From G965207335 sp965207335 (GTDB lineage Bacteria > Pseudomonadota > Gammaproteobacteria > PS1 > Pseudothioglobaceae): 64,000 nucleotides of DNA. This document shows positions 1 through 8,912 of this stretch, one piece after another. How positions within the stretch are numbered: the first letter of the stretch is position 1; each line of letters opens with the position of its first letter. The notes under the pieces were generated by a model, which saw nothing but the letters and a program-made list of their open reading frames with translations, was not told the origin of the DNA and did not search any database. The stretch is from the NCBI GenBank assembly GCA_965207335.1, contig OZ242267.1, positions 1,904,150-1,968,149 on the forward strand, in the 5' to 3' direction. A program made the position numbers and the translations under genes.

Positions 1-671
1 GCAAATTGCCTAGCTCTTAATATAGCTGTTTTTAATATTTTAGATTCTTTTTTCCAATTATTATTTAACTCAAGATAACTTAACTGGTAATCAGCACCAT
101 TATAATCATCGTTATCTACTAATAACATACCAAGTTGATAGTGGAAATTAGCCTCTTCTGGCAGTAAAGATGTTAATTTTTGTAAAAATATTTGCCTATC
201 TTTGGAATTGTGTTTTGTTAAGTTTTTTGTTAAGTAAAGCTCTGATAAATGTATAATTTTTGCTTTAATATTTTGTTTTGTGTATAAGTTTTGTACTTGA
301 TTATATAGTATCTCTAATGCCTTAAATGCTGATATATAATTGCCTAATTTGGTATGCATATTTGCTGTTAGCATAAGTGTTTTAGTGTTATAAGGATCTT
401 TTTTTATCAATAACATTAATAATTTATTGGCTTTGTTTAGCTCGTTGTTGTTTAGTGAGTCATTAATTTGCTCGTTTAAATTTATATTAGTTTTTATTTG
501 TGTGCTAGGTGTTTTTATATCTACCTTGCTTAAAACATATGGCAATATGAGTTTATTTTGTGTGGTATTTGTTTGGTATTGTATTGGATTAAACCACTTG
601 TTAGCAAACCAGCCTAGCAATGTGCCAATTAACAACAAAAGCAATGTAGTAGTAAATGATTTTATACTCAT
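1..671 (-). CDS. Membrane-anchored TPR-like protein, 3' end cut by window edge
   Basis: The reading frame is open from an ATG at 669-671 leftwards to base 1, giving 223 codons with no stop, so the gene continues outside the window. The protein begins MSIKSFTTTLLLLLIGTLLG, a short basic start followed by a hydrophobic stretch (about residues 5-21) that looks like a signal anchor. The following region is helical and hydrophilic. Two stretches, about residues 85-120 (KKDPYNTKTLMLTANMHTKL) and 160-195 (PEEANFHYQLGMLL), have the spacing of TPR-like helical hairpins, so a periplasmic protein-protein interaction role is plausible. I do not recognise the family. It is the first gene after a 311-bp gap from the outer-membrane protein gene upstream on the same strand. 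The frame and start are clear; the function is unknown. Confidence 0.7.
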   Translation of the reverse strand, partial: MSIKSFTTTLLLLLIGTLLGWFANKWFNPIQYQTNTTQNKLILPYVLSKVDIKTPSTQIKTNINLNEQINDSLNNNELNKANKLLMLLIKKDPYNTKTLMLTANMHTKLGNYISAFKALEILYNQVQNLYTKQNIKAKIIHLSELYLTKNLTKHNSKDRQIFLQKLTSLLPEEANFHYQLGMLLVDNDDYNGADYQLSYLELNNNWKKESKILKTAILRARQF

Positions 672-982
672 TTAAAATAGAATTTTACCAGTTTATCAAT
701 TATAGAATACTAATATTTGTTGTTAGAGATAAATGCATGAAGGTATTATTGCTTTTTAATGTATGCTTGTTACTTAGGATTAAGTTATTGTTTTACTCTT
801 GACTTAGATTTATTATATCTAAACTTCCAACCTAATCACTTAATACAGTAGTTTTACTATATGCATAGTGCAATATTACAGGAATATTATTTTTATTAAA
901 TGAGTTTTTTATTTTAAAGCATAGAGTATTTAGACAATTAGTTTTCTAATATAATGCTCTAAGTGTGTGTATTAAACCATAA
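672..982. other. Intergenic gap with no recognised feature
   Basis: This 311-bp AT-rich stretch separates two minus-strand genes. I see no tRNA, no convincing terminator hairpin and no strong promoter. It presumably carries the promoter of the TPR-like gene. Confidence 0.4.
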
Positions 983-3184
983 TTAAAAACGATATTCAAG
1001 ACCGAATTGGATGTTAGATGAATTTTTTAATTGTCCAAATTGACTACTTTCACCGCCATAATAATGATTTGACTCAAAATTAGCAATAGTATTATCGTTG
1101 AAAGCATATTCTACTTGGAATTTATTCCACTTACCTGCTTTTCTATCTGCTAAGTGCTGAATTTCATCATAAATAAAAGTGTTACTCCATCTATGTTGTT
1201 TATTAACACCAAATGGCTTGCTTAAAAATAGCGAATAAAAGCGTTTATTTTTATCAGCTTGTCTAAAACCATTAGTTAAGTGCATACTGGCAAAGTCTGC
1301 GGTATATCTATTGCCATCACTAACATAATCTAAGTTAGTATCTAAGATATATTGTGTTCCTATTAACATATTAAAGATATTAAAATCAACACCAAAAATG
1401 TATTTAACTCTATTACCAGCTGTCATCTCAAAGGCATCTGCTAAATCACCTATGGCTAGTTTATTAAGGTCAACAATAGGTTGATAAACATTAGCTTGAT
1501 GCAGTATTTCTGTTTTCAAGATAAAGGTATTAAGATTTTTAATATCTAGGGCATAATCTAAGGCAATACCAATATTACGCGCTCGTTTTAAAGTTTGCTC
1601 AAAGATTAGTATTGGCGATGAATTATAGGTATCTGTTGCATACGAGCCACCATAGTTTCTACCCTGACTATCACTAAGGCTAATATACGAGCCTGTGCTT
1701 GTTATAGTAGCTGGGTTTACAGCAGTTATAGGTAAAGATTCATTAAAATCAGGGTTTCTAATAATTAATGTAGGATATACGGTATTTTTAGTAAGTGTTT
1801 CACCTGCATCATTACGCCATGATAGGTTAATTACTGGATTTGGGTCATAATTATGAGAAAAAATTATTGAGCTATTTATACCATTATCAAAAGATTTATT
1901 TGCTTTAAATGCTAGATTAACATTAAAATTATCAGGCATACTTAATACATACTGTGAGCGAGCATTAACAAAAGTGTCAAGAGTTCTAAATGAAGTGTCT
2001 GTCATATATTCAAATGCTGAATCTCTTTTGCCATCGCCAAAAGATGATAAATTGCTATTATAACTAGCGCCAAAGTCGTTGAATACACCAGCACCTGTAA
2101 AAGTATTACTAACTTGATTAAAAACTGCTGTAACATTATTCTGAATAGTTAAATCGTTACACCCTGTATAGTTAGTATCTGCACATGCTTGCTCTGCAAT
2201 ACTAAGTCCAAAATAAGTATTGGCAAAGCCTGAAACAGTTGCACCATTATCAACTTGTTTTTGTCGAAAATCTTCGTCTAACTGAGCTAGAGTAAGTCCG
2301 CTAGTAAAAATACCTACTGTAAAGTTACTTAATATTTTATTATATGGATTATTATTTATATCATTGTCAATTAAATTATTTAAGCCACTTAAAGACCGTA
2401 CAGCAGTTAAATTAACAAATCCAGTACCAAAGCCAGCTGCAACCGAGCCAAAATCAGGAGTAATATTTAAAAAGCCATTTTTTGTACCAGTAATAGTATC
2501 AATACCTTTTAAGATAAAAACATTATCTTGGTTATGTCCTATGCCAGCAATGTCTGGAATTGCCCCAGTTTGTTGATTAAATGCTCCATTTGTTCTAACA
2601 GAAGTATCAATTTTTCTATTAAGTCCTGCAAAAAAATTCTCTCTTGGTTGAGATACAACAAATTGTAAATCAGAACCAGCTTTTTTAGTTTTAATATTTA
2701 ATGCCCATATTGGTATTCTTGCCTCATCAGGAGCATTTTGTAGCATTTCTGAAAAGTCTGTGGGGTTTATTAAATCTAATAATTTTATGCCATTAGCAAC
2801 CAAAACCACTTGTTGCTTGCCAACTCTAAATTTATAGTCTTTATATTTGCTATCAAAATAAAATTCTCTTATAAAATCTCTTTGGGTGTATTTTTCATTG
2901 CTTTTAAATTGATTATCTGTAGCATAAGGATTATAGTAGATATTAAATTCGGTGTGATAATCAAAATTATTGTCAATACCACCATCAAAATATAATTTAA
3001 ATTTAGTTTCTGATTTGAATACATAATCATTTTTACGAACTAAGTCTGAACCTATAGTTTTATAATTATTATCAGCAAACACTGCTGTTTCATTGCTAAG
3101 ATTGCCAGTTACTTTTATGTCAGCACTAATATATTGGCTATTAAAAATTAAGGTTAATACTGTAATACCTGCTCTAAAATTCAT
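983..3184 (-). CDS. DUF1302-family outer-membrane protein
   Basis: The 733-residue product has an N-terminal signal peptide (about residues 1-21, ending SQYISA) and ends in GLEYRF; a C-terminal aromatic residue is typical of outer-membrane beta-barrels. The stretch FRVGKQQVVLVANGIKLLDL, followed by INPTDFSEML and then EARIPIWALN (residues 119-162), matches the signature I associate with DUF1302 porin-like proteins (a GRQQ..W..G..L.VLD..NP.D motif, then a SRIP.W motif). The rest alternates short polar and aromatic strands, as in a barrel. The DUF1302 family has no settled substrate; members are often linked to hydrophobic compound uptake. The gene is alone on the minus strand, divergent from a cation transporter across a 413-bp gap. 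The family call rests on motif memory, not a search. Confidence 0.72.
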   Translation of the reverse strand: MNFRAGITVLTLIFNSQYISADIKVTGNLSNETAVFADNNYKTIGSDLVRKNDYVFKSETKFKLYFDGGIDNNFDYHTEFNIYYNPYATDNQFKSNEKYTQRDFIREFYFDSKYKDYKFRVGKQQVVLVANGIKLLDLINPTDFSEMLQNAPDEARIPIWALNIKTKKAGSDLQFVVSQPRENFFAGLNRKIDTSVRTNGAFNQQTGAIPDIAGIGHNQDNVFILKGIDTITGTKNGFLNITPDFGSVAAGFGTGFVNLTAVRSLSGLNNLIDNDINNNPYNKILSNFTVGIFTSGLTLAQLDEDFRQKQVDNGATVSGFANTYFGLSIAEQACADTNYTGCNDLTIQNNVTAVFNQVSNTFTGAGVFNDFGASYNSNLSSFGDGKRDSAFEYMTDTSFRTLDTFVNARSQYVLSMPDNFNVNLAFKANKSFDNGINSSIIFSHNYDPNPVINLSWRNDAGETLTKNTVYPTLIIRNPDFNESLPITAVNPATITSTGSYISLSDSQGRNYGGSYATDTYNSSPILIFEQTLKRARNIGIALDYALDIKNLNTFILKTEILHQANVYQPIVDLNKLAIGDLADAFEMTAGNRVKYIFGVDFNIFNMLIGTQYILDTNLDYVSDGNRYTADFASMHLTNGFRQADKNKRFYSLFLSKPFGVNKQHRWSNTFIYDEIQHLADRKAGKWNKFQVEYAFNDNTIANFESNHYYGGESSQFGQLKNSSNIQFGLEYRF

Positions 3185-3597
3185 ATTATCTCCATTTTTA
3201 TCAATACTATTATTTAATTTTATTTACTTTTTTACTTCACTAAAGTTTTTATATTTATCATTAATCTAAACATAATTTTGTACTGGCTTAGTAAAATGAA
3301 GAATTTCTAGGTACTTAATAAGGTAACTCAAAATAAATTTTCACATATTATACCATAAAATATTTTATGATAATACCATAATTAAGAATATTGCATAAGG
3401 AAATTTATGTAATATGACACTGTTTATTAACTATGCTGTTATTGTATAAAAAAAACAATCCTTGTGTAATGACTTAATAAAACTTTTATGTGAAAGATAA
3501 CTAAGTGATTATTTTATAATGAGTTAATATTTATTTACTTTTTAAAAAACATAGTTTTGTGGAATTATTTATTTTATAGTGTTAAAATTAAAAGACC
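3185..3597. promoter_or_regulatory. Divergent promoter region with a 16-bp palindrome
   Basis: This gap lies between the divergent outer-membrane protein and cation transporter genes, so it must hold promoters for both. A perfect 16-bp palindrome, CATAAAATATTTTATG, lies at 3354-3369 and could be an operator. A TATAAT hexamer at 3515-3520, 77 bp before the transporter ATG, is a candidate -10 box; no good -35 box is evident. A 17-bp sequence at 3455-3471 recurs inverted at 36162-36178. Confidence 0.4.
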
Positions 3598-4761
3598 ATG
3601 TTAGAAGAAAAAATAAACAAGTCGCAAATAATAATAAAAGTAACAATAATAGGTGCTGTTGTAGATTTTTTATTATCAGTATTTAAAATTACCCTAGGTT
3701 ATTTAAGTAACTCCCAATCTTTTATTGCTGATGGCTTGCATTCTCTTTCTGATTTATTATCGGATGCTTTGGTCTTATTTGTATCCAAACATGCATATGT
3801 TGCTCCAGATGAAGAGCATCCGTATGGGCATGAAAAAATTGAAACTCTAGCTACATTAGCACTAAGTTCTATTTTATTATTAGTGGGGGTTTATGTAGTT
3901 ATTGATGGCTTTATAGAATTATTCTCCAATACTAAAGAAGTAATAGTAACACCTATTTTGTTTGTAGTAATTGCCATATCTATAGTCTCCAAAGAGATTT
4001 TATATTGGATGACAATAATAAAAGCTAAAAAAATAAACTCCTCAATGCTAGTAGCAAATGCTTGGCACCATAGAACAGATTCTATATCTTCTGCTGTAGT
4101 TCTTATTGGTATTATTGGTTCTGCATTTGATTTTCATTATGTCGATTCTATTGCCGCAATAATTGTAGGTATTATGATTTCTTATATTGCTTGGAAGTTA
4201 AGCATACCAAGTATTAAAGAGTTATTAGATAGTGCTATTGAAAAAGAAATTATCCAAGAATTGAGAACAAATATTCTAACAGTAGATGAGGTTAAAAAAA
4301 TTCACTCTTTTCGTACTAGAAGAAGCGGAAATTCTATTATAGCTGATATTCATATTCAGGTAACTCCATTTTTGACTGTTAGTGAAGGGCATATTATAAC
4401 TCTAAGAGCAGTAGATGTTATCAATGAAAAAATAAGTGGTGCTACGGACATTGTAATTCATATTAATCCAGAAGATTATGCAAATAAATACTTATATCAA
4501 AATATGCCATTGCGTAGAGATATTCTTAATATAATACACAAATACTTAGATGATAATGATTGCTTAACAATATTACATACAATTAAACTACACTATATAA
4601 ATGGTACTATTATTGTTGATGTTTACTTCCCTATTAGCTCTATTACTGATAAAAAGTATGATTCTTTAGCAGAAATAGTCTCAAATATTACTAAGCTAAT
4701 GGATGTTTTTGCTAATTCTAGATTGTATTTTTCTACAAGCAATGATAAGCATGACAAATAG
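3598..4761 (+). CDS. Cation diffusion facilitator (CDF) family transporter
   Basis: This 387-residue integral membrane protein belongs to the CDF family, which exports divalent metals (Zn, Fe, Mn, Cd) from the cytoplasm by proton antiport. The family hallmarks are visible: a TM2 region SFIADGLHSLSDLLSD (residues 41-56), the loop motif HPYGHEK (residues 74-80), and the TM5 metal site HHRTD (residues 157-161), followed by the sixth helix. The C-terminal cytoplasmic domain begins around residue 210. At 387 residues it is longer than FieF/YiiP (about 300); the extra C-terminal part looks like a second small regulatory domain, as in other long bacterial CDF proteins. The tail overlaps the convergent ruvC by 29 bp. 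No strong Shine-Dalgarno sequence precedes the ATG. The metal is not predictable from the sequence. Confidence 0.9.
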   Translation: MLEEKINKSQIIIKVTIIGAVVDFLLSVFKITLGYLSNSQSFIADGLHSLSDLLSDALVLFVSKHAYVAPDEEHPYGHEKIETLATLALSSILLLVGVYVVIDGFIELFSNTKEVIVTPILFVVIAISIVSKEILYWMTIIKAKKINSSMLVANAWHHRTDSISSAVVLIGIIGSAFDFHYVDSIAAIIVGIMISYIAWKLSIPSIKELLDSAIEKEIIQELRTNILTVDEVKKIHSFRTRRSGNSIIADIHIQVTPFLTVSEGHIITLRAVDVINEKISGATDIVIHINPEDYANKYLYQNMPLRRDILNIIHKYLDDNDCLTILHTIKLHYINGTIIVDVYFPISSITDKKYDSLAEIVSNITKLMDVFANSRLYFSTSNDKHDK

Positions 4762-5203
4762 CACTAGCTAGTGCATCTGAGGCATCAATTTGTGGATTTT
4801 TTTGTAATTTGAGTAATTTTTTTACCATAAATAATACTTGTTTTTTATTGGCATGTCCCTTGCCTACTATGGTTTTTTTTATTTGATTAGCACTGTACTC
4901 AGCAATAGCAATATCATTATAAGTAATTGCACTAATAATAGCACCTCTTGCATGTCCTAGTTTGATACTTGCATCTGGATTAGGTCTATCAGGACGCATA
5001 AAAATTCTCTCCACAACAGCAATATCTGGCTTATGGTTTTTAGATATTTCTAAAATACCAGTAAAAATTGTGTGAATCTTCGTAACAATATTACCGTTAG
5101 TTCTTATACAACCACTATTTTTATAAGTAAAATTTAATTTATCGACTTCAATAACACCAAATCCTGTGGTGTTAAGTCCTGGGTCTATGCCTAGTATTAT
5201 CAT
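4733..5203 (-). CDS. ruvC: Holliday junction endonuclease RuvC
   Basis: RuvC resolves Holliday junctions left by recombination, working with the RuvAB branch-migration motor. The 156-residue protein starts IILGIDPGLNTTGFGVIE, the RuvC start, and carries the four acidic metal-binding residues at D7, E65 (VVERIF), D140 and D143 (IDASDALA). The SIKLGHARG helix is also conserved. It is slightly shorter than E. coli RuvC (173) because the C-terminal tail is short. The ruvA and ruvB genes are not adjacent, unlike in E. coli. It is divergent from the thioredoxin gene across 57 bp and overlaps the end of the cation transporter by 29 bp. Confidence 0.95.
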   Translation of the reverse strand: MIILGIDPGLNTTGFGVIEVDKLNFTYKNSGCIRTNGNIVTKIHTIFTGILEISKNHKPDIAVVERIFMRPDRPNPDASIKLGHARGAIISAITYNDIAIAEYSANQIKKTIVGKGHANKKQVLFMVKKLLKLQKNPQIDASDALASAICHAYHCL

Positions 5204-5232
5204 AACAATAAGTTATTTTAATTAGTTTATTG

Positions 5233-5238
5233 TATAAT
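5233..5238 (+). promoter_or_regulatory. Probable -10 box of the thioredoxin gene
   Basis: A perfect TATAAT lies 22 nt before the thioredoxin ATG. The short leader between them contains AGGA at 5250-5253, a reasonable ribosome binding site 7 nt before the start. No clear -35 box is seen. Confidence 0.45.
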
Positions 5239-5260
5239 ATAAACTTTTTAGGAATAAAAA

Positions 5261-5632
5261 ATGGCCGTTATAGAACTTAATAAAGATAATTTTGACAAAA
5301 CTATCACAGAAAACAACTTAGTAATAGTTGATTTTTGGGCAACTTGGTGTGGTCCTTGTAAGGGTTTTGCACCAGTTTATGATGAGGTGTCTAATGATTT
5401 TAATGATGTAGTATTTGCTAAAGTTAATACCGAGGATGAACAAGAATTAGCTACTAATTTTCAAGTTCGCTCCATTCCTACTTTAATGATTTTTAAAGAA
5501 AAAATAGCTATTTTTTCACAAGCTGGTGCTTTGGCAAAATCAGATTTAGAAGATATTCTTAATAAAGCTAAAAAAGTAGATATGGACATGGTTCGTAGTG
5601 AAATTGCACAAGAACAAGATAAAGTCAACTAA
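5261..5632 (+). CDS. Thioredoxin
   Basis: This 123-residue cytoplasmic thioredoxin reduces protein disulfides using its CGPC active site, seen here in the motif DFWATWCGPCKG (residues 25-36). The cis-proline segment RSIPTLMIF is present around residue 73. The tail after residue 105 (KKVDMDMVRSEIAQEQDKVN) extends beyond the usual 108-residue TrxA; I have seen similar tails in a subgroup of proteobacterial thioredoxins. The gene has its own promoter and ribosome binding site. A mobile element has inserted precisely at the stop codon: the last two bases of TAA are the first two bases of the 8-bp target duplication, so the protein is unaltered. Confidence 0.92.
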   Translation: MAVIELNKDNFDKTITENNLVIVDFWATWCGPCKGFAPVYDEVSNDFNDVVFAKVNTEDEQELATNFQVRSIPTLMIFKEKIAIFSQAGALAKSDLEDILNKAKKVDMDMVRSEIAQEQDKVN

Positions 5633-5638
5633 GTATAT

Positions 5639-6407
5639 GGGAATTATATACTTTAATCTGCAAATTTTACTTTTTTTCTAGTCGCCACCTGATATTTTGT
5701 TGTGTTTTGCTTGTTTTTTAATTGAGGGGCAGAACCAATTCCTTCATTACAACTATTGTACAACAGCCCCTCAAACTCCCCATATAGAGATTTTGCTTGT
5801 AAGGTATATTTTTGTCGTGAGATATTAGCGGTGTAATTTAAAAAAGCACTAACAATAACAAATTGGAATTATGCCAACCGTCATTACGAGACTTTGTAAA
5901 AGGCGTGGCAATCTCATCTTGCAAAAGCGGTGTAATTTAAAAAAAGTATCCATAATAGTAAGCAAAGCTTACTTTGGGGAATATCCCCAAACCCCTAACA
6001 GCAATTACAGGTTGTTTAGTTTGTATTAAGTTGTTTTACTTGTTTTTTAATTAGAGATCTTTGCATAAATAAGGATGATTAACAGAGCTCTGATTTTTGC
6101 TTAATGTAAGTGAGTAAAAAGCGGGGTTCTGATGATTATTCATGTTTGTGCAAAGGTCTCTCACTGTACAACAGCCCCTCAAACTCCCCATATAGACATT
6201 TTGCTTGTAATTTATATTTTTATCGTGAGATATTCGCGATGTGATTTAAAAAAGCACTAACAATAACAAATTAGAATTATACCCACCGTCATTGCGAGCC
6301 TTGTAAAAGGCGTGGCAATCTCATCTTACAAACGCAGTATAATTTAATAATTAAGTATTGTGTACCTAGAACTTAGATATTTTTGCAGATTAAAGTATAT
6401 AATTCCC
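5639..6407. mobile_element. Non-autonomous inverted-repeat element, copy 1 (769 bp)
   Basis: The block begins GGGAATTATATACTTTAATC and ends with the exact inverted sequence, giving 26-bp perfect terminal inverted repeats. It is flanked by an 8-bp direct repeat, AAGTATAT, at 5631-5638 and 6408-6415, the expected target-site duplication. It encodes no transposase. Inside are REP-like palindromes (near 5876-5925 and 6281-6330), a hairpin module with TTTGGGGAATATCCCCAAA (near 5972-5990), modules bounded by TTGAGGGGC / GCCCCTCAA, and a nested GAGATC...GGTCTC element. A longer relative lies at 37389-38615. Terminal GGG and 8-9 bp duplications occur in several IS families (for example IS1595, ISAs1, IS256); I cannot choose between them. 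Confidence 0.85.
6054..6160 (+). mobile_element. Short GAGACC-type MITE nested in element copy 1
   Basis: This 107-bp copy begins GAGATCTTTGCATAAA and ends TGCAAAGGTCTC, imperfect inverted repeats shared with five other copies in the window. It lacks the central 57 bp of the 164-bp form. The TTGAGGGGC module it sits in has lost its left part. Confidence 0.7.
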
Positions 6408-6429
6408 AAGTATATTGTGTAAATATAAA

Positions 6430-6813
6430 CTACTTCATAAAAATAGGCTTATGTATTTTTTTTCTAAGCCAATTAAGAGAATTGAATAAAATATTATTTT
6501 TTATTAGTTTCAATTCTAATTTTCTTTTATACGGAAAACGCATAATAAACACAGCAAATAAAATAGTAACTAAGCCTTGCCCTGGGATAAACAACATAAC
6601 AAGCCCTAATAACAAAAGTATAAAGCCGATAATATTTAATAGACTTATATATAAAATATTATGTTTTTTGATAATATAATGTTTTGTGAAATAATTACTT
6701 GGAATTAAACCAATTAAGTACGGTGTTAGTACTATTGTTATTACTAGCATTAACATGGATATTATGCTTATATATATAAAGTAATTTTGGTATTGTGATA
6801 AAAAATTAAGCAC
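6430..6813 (-). CDS. Small membrane protein, PGPGW-like
   Basis: This 127-residue protein has three hydrophobic segments (about residues 10-35, 52-70 and 70-95). The stretch LVMLFIPGQGLVTILFAVFI followed by a basic MRFPYKRKLELKL resembles the small PGPGW transmembrane family, where a P-G-x-G turn links two helices and a basic amphipathic tail follows. Its role is unknown. The start is GTG at 6811-6813, overlapping the last base of the glyS stop codon (TAGTG), so it is probably translationally coupled to glyS. Its 3' end faces mobile element copy 1. The gene is real by coupling and composition; the family is tentative. Confidence 0.62.
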   Translation of the reverse strand: MLNFLSQYQNYFIYISIISMLMLVITIVLTPYLIGLIPSNYFTKHYIIKKHNILYISLLNIIGFILLLLGLVMLFIPGQGLVTILFAVFIMRFPYKRKLELKLIKNNILFNSLNWLRKKIHKPIFMK

Positions 6814-8912
6814 TATAATTTAGATATATCAGCTATTGATGTTAATAACTTATAAACCATGATTAACAAGTATATTCTAGCATTTTTTAAGGCTTTATCA
6901 TCGCTATTAACCATTATCTGTGCAAAAAAATTATCAATTAAAAGCTCTAAGTCACAAAGGCTAAGCATTTTATCTTGGTAGCTCTTATGTTGTTTAGTTT
7001 TTATATATTTTATTTTTTCTAGTAAAAGTAATTCTTCTTGTTTAGTTAGTAGATTTGTATCAGTATTAATAATGATATTATCAATATCAGTATTAGGATA
7101 ATTATCTCTTAGAATATTAAATATGCGTTTATTAAGAGTAATTAAATTGCTAGCTTGTTGTTTGGTGCTAAATTTTGCTACCGCATGTATGCGTTTATCA
7201 AAGTCATATATAGAGCAATTATCATCCAAAATAACAGCATTATAAATATTAACATTAATGCCTAATTCTAGGTAGTAAACTTTTAAGCGTTCAAAAATAA
7301 AATTAATAATATCATCTATCACAACTGGTGTTTTTTTAATCAAATCATTGTATAGACTTAAAATAAAGTTTACTAATTTAGAAAAATTTAACTCTAATTT
7401 ATAAGTAATAATTATTCTAGCAACACCTATGGCTAGTCTTCTTAATGCATATGGATCTTTGCTTCCTGTTGGTATATTACCTGTTGCATATATGCCTACT
7501 ATGGTGTCTAATTTATCGGCTATGGCAAGTAATGATGCTAATTTAGTGTTTGGCAAACTATCACCTGAAAATCTTGGTTTATAATGCTCGCTAATAATAT
7601 CTGCTACTAATTTATTTTCATTGTCGTGTAATGCATAATAACCACCCATTACACCTTGTAATTTTGGTAATTCAATTACCATATTTGATGCTAAATCTGA
7701 CTTAGATAATAATGATGCTCTTAGTAAATTTGTTGTATCATTAGTATTTATTGCTAATTTATCAGCAATATATTCTGTTATTTTTACCAATCTTTTACTC
7801 TTATCATACAAACTTCCTAAGGATTGCATAAATAACACTGACTTTAAAGATTGCAATCTATTCTCCAAACTGGTATTTTTATCCTGTTGCAAAAAAAACT
7901 TAGCATCTGCAAGTCTAGGTTTAATTACTCTTTGATTGCCTGTTACAATAATATCAATATTATTATTTGAGGTATTAGCAACTCCAATAAATAATGCTTG
8001 TAATTTATGCTGTTTATTAAATACTGGGAAGTATTTTTGATGCGATTCTATGGTTAAAATCAATACTTCTTCTGGAAGTTCTAAAAATTCTGTTGCAAAA
8101 TTACCTAAAAAAGCACAAGGACATTCTACTAAGGCACAAACTTCATTTAATAAGTTGTCTTTTATATCAACTAATATATTATTTTTATTTGCTAAGGATA
8201 ATATTTGTTTTTTTATTAATTGTTTTCTAGTATTAAAATTTGCCTCAATATTTAAACTTTTAATTGCCTTTTGGTAATCATTGGCTTTATTTATAGCTAT
8301 TTTATTATTTTTGGTAAATCTTAATCCATAAGTATATCTATCACTGTTTAAACCAAAAATATTAATAGCAACAACATCACTATTTAGTAAAGCAACCAAC
8401 CATCTAATAGGGCGACTAAAACTATAATCATTATCGCCCCAACGCATAGCTTTATCTACTTTAATAGCTGTTATTGAGTTTGCTACTATAACTGGCAATA
8501 AATCAAAAATATTTTTTTGCTCTTGTTTTTTGGTATGGGTGTAATATTTGCTGTTATTAATACTTTCAATTACTAAATCATTAATATCAACATTACAAGA
8601 CTTGGCAAAACCAGCTATTGCTCTTTTATCGGAGTCTAGTTTTGGACCTTTTTTAGTTATTTTGTTAAGTTTTTGTATTGTTTGCAGTTTATTGACTAAG
8701 ACTGCTAGTCTTCTTGAGGTACAAAATATATCAATATTGTCATAGCTTAGGTGGTTTTTGGTTATTTGTTTAGCGATATTATTTTTTAATTGCAATACTA
8801 AATCAACTAGTAAGTTAGGCGGTAATTCTTCACAACCTATTTCTAGTAAAAAATCCTTGTTAGATTCTGTTGTTAATTTTGCCACGATTGTGTACAATCT
8901 AAAAAATGCCAA
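6813..8912 (-). CDS. glyS: Glycyl-tRNA synthetase beta subunit
   Basis: GlyS is the large subunit of the bacterial alpha2beta2 glycyl-tRNA synthetase, which charges tRNA-Gly in the cytoplasm; the beta subunit binds tRNA. The 699-residue length fits (E. coli 689). Recognisable landmarks are FLLEIGCEELPP near the N-terminus, KAMRWGDNDYSFSRPIRWLV (about residues 154-173), PRLADAKFF, and IPTGSKDPYALRRLAIGV, followed by a C-terminal DALR-type anticodon-binding region. The true start may be GTG at 8883-8885 (giving MAKLTTESNKDF), nine codons inside the ATG at 8910-8912; neither has a good ribosome binding site. It overlaps the upstream DUF2384 gene. The catalytic partner glyQ, usually immediately upstream, is missing here. 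Confidence 0.95.
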   Translation of the reverse strand: MAFFRLYTIVAKLTTESNKDFLLEIGCEELPPNLLVDLVLQLKNNIAKQITKNHLSYDNIDIFCTSRRLAVLVNKLQTIQKLNKITKKGPKLDSDKRAIAGFAKSCNVDINDLVIESINNSKYYTHTKKQEQKNIFDLLPVIVANSITAIKVDKAMRWGDNDYSFSRPIRWLVALLNSDVVAINIFGLNSDRYTYGLRFTKNNKIAINKANDYQKAIKSLNIEANFNTRKQLIKKQILSLANKNNILVDIKDNLLNEVCALVECPCAFLGNFATEFLELPEEVLILTIESHQKYFPVFNKQHKLQALFIGVANTSNNNIDIIVTGNQRVIKPRLADAKFFLQQDKNTSLENRLQSLKSVLFMQSLGSLYDKSKRLVKITEYIADKLAINTNDTTNLLRASLLSKSDLASNMVIELPKLQGVMGGYYALHDNENKLVADIISEHYKPRFSGDSLPNTKLASLLAIADKLDTIVGIYATGNIPTGSKDPYALRRLAIGVARIIITYKLELNFSKLVNFILSLYNDLIKKTPVVIDDIINFIFERLKVYYLELGINVNIYNAVILDDNCSIYDFDKRIHAVAKFSTKQQASNLITLNKRIFNILRDNYPNTDIDNIIINTDTNLLTKQEELLLLEKIKYIKTKQHKSYQDKMLSLCDLELLIDNFFAQIMVNSDDKALKNARIYLLIMVYKLLTSIADISKL

